Origin: Geobacter sp.
Lineage (GTDB): Bacteria > Desulfobacterota > Desulfuromonadia > Geobacterales > DSM-12255
Reading direction: 5' to 3'
DNA: 64,000 nt
Assembly: GCA_009684525.1 (NCBI GenBank)
Contig: WKKR01000001.1
Coordinates: forward strand, 930,001-994,000
Shown here: positions 9,197 through 17,179 of the stretch, one piece after another
Layout of the letters: each line of letters starts with the position of its first letter
Numbering within the stretch: the stretch's first letter is position 1
The notes under the pieces: generated by a model
What the model saw: the letters and a program-made list of their open reading frames with translations, nothing else
What the model was told of the DNA's origin: nothing
The model's database searches: none
Program-made: the position numbers and the translations under genes

Positions 9197-10708
9197 CTAC
9201 GCCAGGATCCCCCTCGTCTTGAAGATCTTCGTCAGCGCCTTGGTCCGCTTGCCGCCGTAGAGGTTCTTTTCGGCCATGACGATCGCCTCGGCGCCGTCCT
9301 TGAAATCGGCGTACTGGCTGAGATAGAAGTGGCTCTCCAGGATCACGGTGTCCGCCTTCTTTGCGCCGAGCAGCTTTCGCACCTGCCAGAGCACAGCAGA
9401 CCAGATCACCCCATCCACATGCTCCTCGCCTTCCATGTCCTCGGGATAGTGCTTGTCGCTGTCCAAGCGGCGCAGGCACTCCTGCGGCCCTCCCTGGTAC
9501 CCCTTGGCATCCCATTCGGCAAGCTTCACCTTCCGTGCAGCTGTCTTGTAGCGGTAGTAACAGGTGCCGGCAAGGTAGTCACCGAACCCCTCCCCCATGG
9601 CCCGCCCCTCGGTCTTCTGGCCGTAGCCGGGGATGATGGCATCCTGGATCGCATGGCCGTATTCGTGGATGATCACCTCGGCATCCTCGGCATCGTCCAC
9701 GCCGCCGTCGCCGAAGGTGATATCATGCCGCCCCGGCGAGGGATCGTAGTAGGAATTGTCCTCCCGCGTGCCATGCACGTTGACCCGGACCTGTCGGTTG
9801 AGGATTCCCTTGGCATCCTTGAACCCCAGCGACTGGATGTAGCGCTGCACCGAGTCGATGTGGTAGTAGGCCATCACCTCCTCGAACCGCTCGTCGCTAC
9901 GGCCGTAGACAAACTCGAAGGTTTCCGAGCTGGCGCAGTTGCGGGTCTTGGTGGTGTCCACATACGGTCCCTTGAGGTTCCCCCCCGGCTCCAGGTCCTT
10001 GAGCTGCACGGTGCGGTAGGCCGGCACGAAGACGGTCTGGTCCCCATCCTTCTGGTCGAGCAGGTCATCGCGGTTCAGCGCCACCACCGGGTTGGGGATG
10101 AAGACCCGCCCCTTGCCCAACGCCTTGCGCAGAACGTTCCGCTCGTCGATGACATGGCCGTTTGCCTGGTCAATAAAGAGTATCCAGGAACCGGCCGGCT
10201 GCTGGGTGCCGAACTTCACCTTCCAGACCGGTCGGAAGCTCCCCTTCATGGTGTAGATCATCCGCTCCTTGACGATCTCTGTGGCAAGGGTCCCATACTC
10301 CTTGATCTTTGCCGCGATGACCAGGTCGATCTCCCCCTCGGCCAGGGCCGCCTTGGCCCGCTTCCCCACCTTCTTTTCCAGGCTGACCGCGGGGACGGTG
10401 TCGTTCATCACCATGAAGATCCGGTTCTCGTTGTTGAGATGGATCGCCACCCAGGCGCCGTGGATCGGGGTATTATCATAGTGCTGCTGGAAGAGGATCG
10501 CCTTACCCCCCAGGCTCTCGGTCACCTGCTCGAACCGGAGATCCTCCATGGGGGCGGTGATCTTCAACACCTGCAGGTTCTCACGCAGAAACGCCTCGGC
10601 GATCTCCTGCGGCTTCCCCTTGCGCGGCTCGGTCTCGAAACCGTACACCTTTTTCGGGACGTAGTTGTCCCGATCCCAGCGGACCTTGCAGTTTTTCAGA
10701 TCGAGCAT
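9197..10708 (-). CDS. Metallopeptidase of the M36/M4 (fungalysin/thermolysin) type, no signal peptide
   Basis: 503 residues. The zinc site is HEYGHAIQ (about residues 350-357), followed by GEGFGDYLA (about 375-383), which supplies the third ligand Glu; this spacing and the GEGxxD motif resemble M36 fungalysins more than M4 thermolysin. The N-terminal 200 residues look like an FTP/PepSY-type propeptide, ending near the GKGRVFIPNPV segment typical of the mature start. There is no signal peptide or membrane helix, which is odd for this secreted family and fits delivery by the adjacent injection system instead. An AAAGGAGA ribosome site precedes the ATG. It is the last gene of the cluster, separated from the muramidase by an inverted repeat, so it may be separately transcribed. 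Confidence 0.8.
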   Translation of the reverse strand: MLDLKNCKVRWDRDNYVPKKVYGFETEPRKGKPQEIAEAFLRENLQVLKITAPMEDLRFEQVTESLGGKAILFQQHYDNTPIHGAWVAIHLNNENRIFMVMNDTVPAVSLEKKVGKRAKAALAEGEIDLVIAAKIKEYGTLATEIVKERMIYTMKGSFRPVWKVKFGTQQPAGSWILFIDQANGHVIDERNVLRKALGKGRVFIPNPVVALNRDDLLDQKDGDQTVFVPAYRTVQLKDLEPGGNLKGPYVDTTKTRNCASSETFEFVYGRSDERFEEVMAYYHIDSVQRYIQSLGFKDAKGILNRQVRVNVHGTREDNSYYDPSPGRHDITFGDGGVDDAEDAEVIIHEYGHAIQDAIIPGYGQKTEGRAMGEGFGDYLAGTCYYRYKTAARKVKLAEWDAKGYQGGPQECLRRLDSDKHYPEDMEGEEHVDGVIWSAVLWQVRKLLGAKKADTVILESHFYLSQYADFKDGAEAIVMAEKNLYGGKRTKALTKIFKTRGILA

Positions 10709-10742
10709 GTGACGTCTCCTTTCAGCTCTTCAAAACAATATT

Positions 10743-10825
10743 AACCGCAGATGCACGCAGATGAACGCAGATGTTCGATCAAATGGGTTTGCCTTATCTG
10801 CGTGCATCCGCGTGTATCTGCGGTT
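10743..10825. repeat. Long imperfect inverted repeat (AACCGCAGATGCACGCAGAT type)
   Basis: A 30-base left arm (10743-10772) and a 30-base right arm (10796-10825) match as reverse complements with about three mismatches, with a 23-base loop. Each arm is itself built of CGCAGATG-type short repeats. It lies between the muramidase and metallopeptidase genes and could fold into a strong hairpin in the transcript. Confidence 0.8.
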
Positions 10826-10835
10826 CCATGCCTTT

Positions 10836-11786
10836 TCAGGCTTTCAGACTGCTAAACGCCTTGACGTAGCTCTCGATCCGGGCGCCGTAGACAGGTGCCT
10901 GTCCGGGGCCGTTGTAGAGCGAGGCGAACCTGACGTAATCCTCATGCTGCAGCGCCTCGATCATGGCCGAGGTGCTGCCGTGGCCCCGGAGGAAGTCAAA
11001 CAGCCCAAGGATCTGGTAGCGGATGTCGCTGGAGAACCGGTCGAACATCTCCCTGGCCGAATCGTAACCGAGCCGGGAGCAGTTGAACCCCATGACCTGC
11101 GGCCCCCCCATGCTGATGGCGTTCAGGGCCGCGTTCTCGTTGAGCGACCGGGCAAAGTCGAGGACCCGCCACTCGCCGTCCTGACTGCCGTGGAAGTCGG
11201 CCCAGGCCCCGGCCGCATCCTGGCGGAACTGGTGCCCAAGCCATTTCTTCTGGGGGTTGTAGCGGAAATGGGCATTGAAGGTATCCGGGTTCTTCTTCCC
11301 CCAGAGGTTCCAGAAGATGTGGTTCTCGAACCGGATGATCATCCGGTTGTTGGCGTCGAAGCCTGCCCCGCCCGACTCGACGCAGAGCACTGCCACGCCG
11401 CAGGCGGGCGCCACCTCGATGATGCCGCAGAGGATCTCCAGAAGCCCCCCCTGGCGGTTCCAGATGCCGGCCGTCATCTTCTGGGCCGCAGTATGTTTGG
11501 AGAGGACGGTGATCGCCTTCTCCGCAGGGGGCGTCAGCTGTGCCGTGCGAAGCGCCTCCATCTCCCACAGGTAGTCTGCCACCGGCGTCGCGTCGACCAC
11601 GGTGATGTAGTCGGCCGACACATAGCCGCTCACCGCACCGGCCTTGATCCGGTACCATCCCCCCACGGTCTCCAGCAGCTCGACCTTCGCCCCCCTGGCA
11701 AGTGACGCCACCGGCGGTTTTCCCGTCGATGGCTCCGGCCGCACATTGAGGCTTTTGGCTGTTACCAGACCAGTTTTGTTAGCCAT
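10836..11786 (-). CDS. SH3b + N-acetylmuramidase (DUF3380) peptidoglycan hydrolase
   Basis: 316 residues. Residues 5-65 form a bacterial SH3 domain (LNVRPEPSTG, WYRIKAG, GYVSADYI). Residues about 120-310 match the N-acetylmuramidase/DUF3380 fold, with the catalytic-region motif CVESGGAGF (Glu) and the family segments RFENHIFWN and SMGGPQVMGFN. It cleaves the glycan backbone of peptidoglycan. No signal peptide is present, as for phage endolysins, so it may lyse the producing cell to free eCIS particles or be carried by them; either is inference. The start is ATG 11786 next to GGGGGGA. It lies 55 bases behind the radical SAM gene, same strand. Confidence 0.85.
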   Translation of the reverse strand: MANKTGLVTAKSLNVRPEPSTGKPPVASLARGAKVELLETVGGWYRIKAGAVSGYVSADYITVVDATPVADYLWEMEALRTAQLTPPAEKAITVLSKHTAAQKMTAGIWNRQGGLLEILCGIIEVAPACGVAVLCVESGGAGFDANNRMIIRFENHIFWNLWGKKNPDTFNAHFRYNPQKKWLGHQFRQDAAGAWADFHGSQDGEWRVLDFARSLNENAALNAISMGGPQVMGFNCSRLGYDSAREMFDRFSSDIRYQILGLFDFLRGHGSTSAMIEALQHEDYVRFASLYNGPGQAPVYGARIESYVKAFSSLKA

Positions 11787-11841
11787 AAATCCCCCCACAT
11801 TCCAATAGATTCAAACACATTAGACGCAGATAGCATAGTGT

Positions 11842-12924
11842 TCAGCTCGAAATCCCCAGCTTGACCGGACATACGCGGCAGACCTCCGGCGGCGCGGGGC
11901 TGTTGACAGCCCCCCGGTACGCCTGGTAGGTCTCCCCGTTCCAGACCCCCGCAATCCCTGCCTGCCGCACGTTGCCGGTTACCACCCCGGACCGGCAGCA
12001 GAGGGTGGCCATGCCATCGGTGCCGACGAGCATGGTCCGCCACGGCTCATAGCAGGGCTGCAGCGCCATGCATGTACCGTTGTCCGCAACGGGGGCGCCG
12101 CTGCCGTAGCGCTCCATGGCCAGGTAATCGTTGCCGGCATAGGGGAGAAAGCTCCCGATGCCGATGTGGTGCGCCGCGGCCCGCTCCAACGCGGCCCCGA
12201 AATGCTCCTTGACCGCTGCGGCCCGGTCGGCTGCGGAGAGATCGGGACAGTGGGTATTGATATGCATCAGGTCCATGAACTGGACATGGTCGGCAGCGAA
12301 CCGGGCAGCCAGGTCGACGAAATCGGCCATCTCGTGCAGGTTGTCCCGGACCACGACAAAGGAGACGGTGAAACGGGACCGCGCCCGGCCGCGGTATTCC
12401 TCACGGAGTTCGCGGAACCGGCGCAGGTTGCTCTCCATCTGCCCGAACAGGTCCTGGCCGGCCACCAGCCGGTACGTCTCACGGCTTGCGGCATTGATGG
12501 AGACATTGAGGGAAAAGTTCCCGTACTCCAAAAACCGTCTCTGCCACGCCTCGTCGAACAGGGTGCCGTTGGTGGAGACGTTGATCTCGATGCCCGGATA
12601 CTGTTCGGTGACATAGGCGAAGATCGCCCCGTAATGGGGGTTGAGAAACGGCTCGCCCCACCCCCACAACTGCACCGTGGAGGAGCAGTCCATCCCCGTG
12701 GTCAGGGGGATGAACTCATCCAGCGTAAGATCCCGGTAGTGACCCTCCGTTGCCGGCCCCCGGTCGGTGCAGAAGGCGCAGCGGAGGTTGCACCGGGTTC
12801 CGGTGGAAAGCTGCACCACCAGCGGCATCGATACCAGCTGCGCCTTCTGGAAGACCGTTTCCAGCCGGTTGAGTTCAAAGTTCATCTCCCTGAGCCTGGA
12901 AGCAACGGCAGGGAGAAGGGTCAT
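11842..12924 (-). CDS. Radical SAM protein with SPASM domain, eCIS-associated
   Basis: 360 residues. The radical SAM cluster motif is CNLRCAFC (about residues 46-53, CxxxCxxC), with the SAM-binding WGWGEPFLN region after it. The C-terminus has a SPASM-like cysteine set (CMALQPC, ATLCCRSG, CRVCPVKLG) that would hold one or two auxiliary iron-sulfur clusters. Such enzymes modify peptides or proteins (cyclophane, thioether, epimerisation) or act as sulfatase maturases. Its start codon overlaps the stop of the TIG-repeat gene by four bases (ATGA), so the two are translationally coupled; that repeat protein is the most obvious candidate substrate, though not proven. Presence inside a contractile injection cluster is unusual. 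Confidence 0.85.
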   Translation of the reverse strand: MTLLPAVASRLREMNFELNRLETVFQKAQLVSMPLVVQLSTGTRCNLRCAFCTDRGPATEGHYRDLTLDEFIPLTTGMDCSSTVQLWGWGEPFLNPHYGAIFAYVTEQYPGIEINVSTNGTLFDEAWQRRFLEYGNFSLNVSINAASRETYRLVAGQDLFGQMESNLRRFRELREEYRGRARSRFTVSFVVVRDNLHEMADFVDLAARFAADHVQFMDLMHINTHCPDLSAADRAAAVKEHFGAALERAAAHHIGIGSFLPYAGNDYLAMERYGSGAPVADNGTCMALQPCYEPWRTMLVGTDGMATLCCRSGVVTGNVRQAGIAGVWNGETYQAYRGAVNSPAPPEVCRVCPVKLGISS

Positions 12925-13865
12925 TTTTTCGTTTTCCTGGTCGTGGGCTTGGCAGTGGCCGCCTTTGTGCCGGTCTTGCGAATCACCGGAGTGACGGTCC
13001 GATCCGTGACGACCGGGGTCACCACCGGCGTTATGGCCCTGGTCTCGGTGACCGGGGTAACCACCGGTGTTATGGCTCGCGCCTCGATTACGGTTGGAGA
13101 CACCTCGGGCGTCACCAGCCGCGTTTCAGCGATGACCGGGGTGACCTCAGGCGTCACCAGCCGGGTCTCGGCAATGATCGGCGTAACCTCCGGCGTTACC
13201 AGCCGGGTCTCGGCGATGATCGGCGTAACCTCCGGGGTCACGATCCGGGTCTCGGCGATGATCGGCGTAACCTCCGGCGTTATCACCCGCGTCTCCGCAG
13301 TGATCGGGGTGATCTCAGGGGTAACGGGCTGGGTCGACAGCAACCGCGGTTCGGTGGTGATCGGCTGCACAGTGATCGGTTCGGGGGTCACGACCCGTGG
13401 CGTGGGGATGATCCGCGGATCGATGACCCGCGGCTCCACGTAGACCGAGAAGACCACGCCGGCAGGGCTGCTGGCCGTGCCGGCAGGGGTCCGCACCGAA
13501 AAGCCGTGCGATCCCGCCGCAGTGTCGGCGGCAATTCCCACGGTAACCGGCAGGCTCGTTGCTGTGCCGCCGACACCGATTGTCGCCGTGACCCCGGTTC
13601 CGTCGAAGGTGACTGCCGTGGCGGCGCTCAGGTTGGTGCCGCTGATCACCGCCTCCACCTTGCTCCCCGGCGTTCCGGAAACAGGGAGGATGCCGGTGAT
13701 GGTCGGCAGCACCACCTCCTGCCGTACCTCGATGACGACCTGGTCAGGTGCGCTCCTCAGGCCGGCGCTGTCCTCTACCACCAGTTCGAGGACATGCCTC
13801 CCCACGGGGAGCGTCACCTGAATCCGCGGATCTGTGGTTTCGATGGGAAATCTGGTCAATGCCAT
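12921..13865 (-). CDS. TIG/Ig-domain protein with 14-residue Thr-Pro repeats
   Basis: 314 residues. Residues 1-50 form an Ig/PKD-like strand-rich unit (LPVGRHVLELVVEDSAGLRS), common in small eCIS accessory proteins. Residues about 55-145 are an IPT/TIG domain (ITGILPVSGTPGSKVEAVISG). The rest is low complexity: about seven copies of a 14-residue unit of the form TRLVTPEVTPIIAE, then more degenerate ones, and a Lys/Thr-rich basic tail (TTRKTKK). This looks like an elongated surface or fibre component of the particle. A GAAAGGAG ribosome site precedes the ATG. Translationally coupled to the radical SAM gene downstream. The repeats are encoded by near-identical 42-base units at about 13080-13330. 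Confidence 0.75.
   Translation of the reverse strand: MALTRFPIETTDPRIQVTLPVGRHVLELVVEDSAGLRSAPDQVVIEVRQEVVLPTITGILPVSGTPGSKVEAVISGTNLSAATAVTFDGTGVTATIGVGGTATSLPVTVGIAADTAAGSHGFSVRTPAGTASSPAGVVFSVYVEPRVIDPRIIPTPRVVTPEPITVQPITTEPRLLSTQPVTPEITPITAETRVITPEVTPIIAETRIVTPEVTPIIAETRLVTPEVTPIIAETRLVTPEVTPVIAETRLVTPEVSPTVIEARAITPVVTPVTETRAITPVVTPVVTDRTVTPVIRKTGTKAATAKPTTRKTKK
13080..13330 (-). repeat. Tandem 42-bp coding repeats
   Basis: Five to seven 42-base units, each encoding VTPEVTPIIAETRL-like 14-mers, within the TIG-repeat gene. The inner units are nearly identical in DNA, differing mostly at third positions (GGC/GGG, GTT/GTC), so copy number could change by slippage or recombination. Confidence 0.85.
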
Positions 13866-13933
13866 GGCATAAACTCCTTTCTCTTACGCTGTATTGGGTA
13901 AACCGTATCTGAAATGCGTACGTGCGACTCTGC

Positions 13934-15181
13934 CTACCTCTTGTCCCACCGGTAGCTGACGATCCGCCCGCCTGCCGCGGCCTGTGAACCCGAGCCGTCC
14001 AGGGACACCGTTGCCTCGTCGCCGTTGGTGGTGAGGGTCAGGTCGCTGCCGGCGCTGGCCAGCGGCGCTGCGGCACTGCTCTGCAGGGCCCAGCGGTAGC
14101 GGCTGATGGTCCGGCCGCCAAAGGCCCGCGAGCCCGATGCGTCGAGGTTCGCCACCCCCTCCGCTCCCGCCGTGACGACCACCAGCGGCGGTCCGGCCTC
14201 GGCCTCGGGGAGCTGGATGACGATCTCCGAAAGCTCCCTGGCTGCCTCGGCAACCACGTCCTGGCTGGTCAGGATCGTATCCGGATCGCCCAGACCGATA
14301 TCGCCGAGCAGGCGGTCGACCGCATCCGCGTAGTCCTGGTAGGCCTTCATCCGGACCAGTTCGGGATAGGCGACGCCGATCTCCTGGCCGGCATCCCTCT
14401 CGCAATCTGCCAGCGCGGCCAAAAGGCCTGCCACCTGTCCCGCCCGCAGGTAACCGATCCGGGCCATCATCTCGATGCTCAGGGCGCCATGGCGAACATC
14501 CTCCACCGACGGCGAGGGAAAGCGACCGGCCAGGGCGGCGAAATCCTTGCGCGTCCGCCCCATGAGCTGGATCAGCCGCTCCTGCAGCACCACGGGAAGC
14601 CAGGCATCTTCATCGGGAGCGCAGCGGGAGCCGGCGACCGGCACGTAGCGGAGATCGATCTCGTTCCCCACCGGCGACGCCGGATCTGCCGCATCGCTCA
14701 CGACAACGGCACCCGGCTGGAGATCGATGCGTGCAAGCTCGATGGAAGAGAGGTTGTCCGGCCGCAGCTCGGAGATCCCCAGCACCGGCTCCTCGACCAC
14801 CCGCTTGTTGCCGCTGTACTCGGGGACCGCCGTGTTCTGGGTCGGTTCGTCCTCATGTTCCCCATAGCTGAGGACCACATAAAAGACCCGGGGCAGCGTG
14901 GTCGAACCCGGCTGGATGGTCAGGGTCCGCGGCTGCGACAGATTGATCTCGTTGCCGTCGCCGTCGATGGCCGCACCGGGGCGCACCTGCAGGGTGAGCC
15001 CGCCACTGGAGCGTACCCGCAGATCGCCTCCCACCCCCTGCAGCACCCCGGGGGTATGAAGCCCCCGGTTATGCAGCCGCAGCTTTTCCCGGTGGTAGTT
15101 CTGCTCCCCCTGCCAGTCCTCGGCAGTAGTGAAAAACCCCTTGAAATAATGCATTCTCCTGAATTCATTGAATTCGGTCAT
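13934..15181 (-). CDS. eCIS fibre/baseplate-associated protein with C-terminal Ig/PKD-like repeats
   Basis: 415 residues, start ATG 15181 (MTEFNEFRR) behind AAAGGAG. The N-terminal 140 residues (MHYFKGFFTTAEDWQ, YHREKLRLHNRGLH, GVLQGVGGDLRV, PGAAIDGDGNEI) match the N-terminal module seen in tail-fibre-like proteins of PVC-type clusters. The middle is helical. The end carries two short Ig/PKD-like units (VANLDASGSRAFGG...RYRW and VSLDGSGSQAAAGG...YRW), the same unit found three times inside the large baseplate protein. A target-binding or outer baseplate role is inferred from position after the wedge gene. The second unit ends abruptly at YRWDKR. Confidence 0.65.
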   Translation of the reverse strand: MTEFNEFRRMHYFKGFFTTAEDWQGEQNYHREKLRLHNRGLHTPGVLQGVGGDLRVRSSGGLTLQVRPGAAIDGDGNEINLSQPRTLTIQPGSTTLPRVFYVVLSYGEHEDEPTQNTAVPEYSGNKRVVEEPVLGISELRPDNLSSIELARIDLQPGAVVVSDAADPASPVGNEIDLRYVPVAGSRCAPDEDAWLPVVLQERLIQLMGRTRKDFAALAGRFPSPSVEDVRHGALSIEMMARIGYLRAGQVAGLLAALADCERDAGQEIGVAYPELVRMKAYQDYADAVDRLLGDIGLGDPDTILTSQDVVAEAARELSEIVIQLPEAEAGPPLVVVTAGAEGVANLDASGSRAFGGRTISRYRWALQSSAAAPLASAGSDLTLTTNGDEATVSLDGSGSQAAAGGRIVSYRWDKR

Positions 15182-15200
15182 GGCAGCTCCTTTCCGCACA

Positions 15201-16172
15201 TCATCCGATAACGGTATCTAACTCTATGGTGGAACGAATCTCTATCTGCAGGGGGTTGAGCCGCACCCCTGACTTTTCTGGGATCAGCCGGAGGTAGTAG
15301 AGGGTATGGGCCGGCTTTTCCAGGTCGACGATCGCCTTGATCTTTTCCACCCTGACCGTCTTGAGCTGCTCCGCCGGCACGGTCACATCGACGATGAACC
15401 GGTACGGAACCTCTCCCTCCTCCTCCACCAGCACGGTGTCGCCGTGGTAGCGCGCGGTCTCTTCCCCTGTGCCCCCCACCGGCATGCCGGCGAACAGGTA
15501 GCCCGTGTCGGCAAGCCCGTCCCGGCGGGTCACCACGGCGGGCTGATGGACGCGCTGGGTCACGCTGTAGTCGTCGGGCGGTATGTAGAGCACGGTCACC
15601 CGGCCAACAGCCAGGTCAACGTCCACCCGCTCCACCCTGTCGGCCCGGTAGTAGTATTCGCTGCCGCCGACGCCGGTCTCGGTCACCACGTAGTAGTCGT
15701 GCCAGGCCAACTCCTGCCGCTCTGCGCTAAAGCTGGCAAACGCGATCTCGGGGGTGAAGCCGCCGATCATGGAGGCCACGCCGATCTGCATCCCGGCGGG
15801 CCAGACGCATTCCCTGATCTCCGGCACATAGCCGGTGTAGATCCGCAGATACTCCTTCAGCCCCTCGATGGTACCGCGCCGGCGATAGAGCTCCACGGCC
15901 CGGCGGATGTTCTCCCGCCGCTTCTGCTCGCCCCACTCCTCGTCCAGTTCCAGGGCCAGCCAGCCGGCGAGCCAGGTGAGGAACTCCGCGTCGGTCTCAT
16001 ATCTTGGTTCCTGCCGGCTTTCCGGGACAACGTACCGGTCCAGTTCCGCAAGGATCCGCTCGAACTCGCCGAACACCTGCGCAAAGGGGCGCAGGAACCC
16101 GGCCAGCCAGGGGTCTTCCCGGTAGATGGCCGGCAGATGGTCGAGAAGACGGTTGAGCATGACGTCTGACAT
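15201..16172 (-). CDS. Phage tail protein I-like baseplate wedge protein (TIGR02242 type)
   Basis: 323 residues. The N-terminus LLDHLPAIYREDPWLAGFLRPF and the following FLTWLAGWLALELDEEWGEQK..RRAVELYRRRGTIEGL are the diagnostic core of the P2 gpI / TIGR02242 tail protein family that forms the outer wedge of contractile baseplates. The C-terminal part is beta-rich and ends with RLIPEKSGVRLNPLQIEIRSTIE. It sits directly after the two baseplate J genes, the usual order in eCIS and P2-like phages. A GAGGGAACC ribosome site precedes the ATG. Confidence 0.85.
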   Translation of the reverse strand: MSDVMLNRLLDHLPAIYREDPWLAGFLRPFAQVFGEFERILAELDRYVVPESRQEPRYETDAEFLTWLAGWLALELDEEWGEQKRRENIRRAVELYRRRGTIEGLKEYLRIYTGYVPEIRECVWPAGMQIGVASMIGGFTPEIAFASFSAERQELAWHDYYVVTETGVGGSEYYYRADRVERVDVDLAVGRVTVLYIPPDDYSVTQRVHQPAVVTRRDGLADTGYLFAGMPVGGTGEETARYHGDTVLVEEEGEVPYRFIVDVTVPAEQLKTVRVEKIKAIVDLEKPAHTLYYLRLIPEKSGVRLNPLQIEIRSTIELDTVIG

Positions 16173-16206
16173 AAGGTTCCCTCTTACCTCGGTTTCCGGA
16201 TGGACA

Positions 16207-17097
16207 TTACCTGGCTGCTGTCACGGCTATTTCACTCGCGCCCTGGTCGAAGAAGACCAGGCTCTCGTCGCCGACGGCAACCATCTTCCCGCTCTCCACC
16301 CAGAGGCTCTCCTGCCGACGGCGCAGGGTGAGCGATTCGACGTGATCGACTCCCTCGACCCCCTCCAGCACGGCATAGACCTCGGACTCGTAGACCGGCC
16401 GGCCAAAGGCCCACCCCTGATTGTCCACGCCATCGGCCGGCGCGACCGGGGCGAAAAAGCCCTGCAGCGCCTCATAGAGCCGCGTCCGGACCCCCTCCGC
16501 CATCATGGCGGGATTGCAGACCACTGCCGCGGAGAGGGAGACATCGGTGTAGAGCGGCCCTACCACATGATGGCGGCAGGTGACGAGCCGCCGCTCGTCG
16601 AGGAAGCGATAGACCTCCTCCAGCAGCGCCAACGTGGGGAATGGCCGGTCATCACCCCCGGTCGGGACGACGATGACGCTAACATGGCCGATCCGCTCCT
16701 CGTCCGGAGCATCGGCATCGAGCGCCCGGTCTGCCAGGCAGCGGACCCGCGCCACCTGGGGGAAGCGCTCCAGCACCAGCTCCTCGAAATCCCCGGCGGT
16801 GACAGCCCGCCACGGCCCCTGCAACGCCTTGATGGCAGCGGCACGGGCATCGTCCAAAGACCCTTCCGTGCCAATGCCGAGCAGTTCCAGGAAGCGCCGC
16901 TGGCTCGCTTCGGGAATCCGGTCGGTCCGGTAGATGAGACCCTCGGCAACCCAGCAGAAGAGCTCGATGAGCGTGATGCCCGGATCAGAGGCATTGTGGT
17001 CGGTCCACTCGGGGCAGTACCGGGGTATCAGCGCCCGCAGCTCCTCGACAAGATCGTCGAAGGTGCGGTTATCCAGTTCCAGACGGGGTATCGTCAT
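16207..17097 (-). CDS. Baseplate J-like protein (short paralogue)
   Basis: 296 residues, start ATG 17097 (MTIPRLELDN). The sequence LIPRYCPEWTDHNASDPGITLIELFCWVAE is the hallmark of gp6/baseplate J assembly proteins in PVC-type systems, and the C-terminal half (FEELVLERFPQVARVRC, VIVVPTGGDDRPFPTLALLEEVYRFLDERR) matches the J-domain seen again in the larger protein upstream. It should form part of the wedge ring around the spike hub. It lies between the large J protein and the gpI-like gene. An upstream in-frame ATG at 17214 would enter the leader and has no homology support. Confidence 0.85.
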   Translation of the reverse strand: MTIPRLELDNRTFDDLVEELRALIPRYCPEWTDHNASDPGITLIELFCWVAEGLIYRTDRIPEASQRRFLELLGIGTEGSLDDARAAAIKALQGPWRAVTAGDFEELVLERFPQVARVRCLADRALDADAPDEERIGHVSVIVVPTGGDDRPFPTLALLEEVYRFLDERRLVTCRHHVVGPLYTDVSLSAAVVCNPAMMAEGVRTRLYEALQGFFAPVAPADGVDNQGWAFGRPVYESEVYAVLEGVEGVDHVESLTLRRRQESLWVESGKMVAVGDESLVFFDQGASEIAVTAAR

Positions 17098-17179
17098 TGT
17101 TTCGCTCCCAACCGTGTCGGCCCGGACCGGGGGCAGCCGGCGGCAATCGGCGCCATTGGCGGTTTCATAGGCATCGCGC

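Noticed and set aside
9152-10744. 530-codon plus-strand frame opposite the metallopeptidase
   Set aside because: It mirrors a gene with clear catalytic motifs, is rich in His, Leu, Gly, Val and Asp as expected of a complementary frame, and has no recognisable domain.
13080-13330. Possible CRISPR array
   Set aside because: The repeats are in frame, 42 bases apart without unique spacers, and encode a regular protein repeat.
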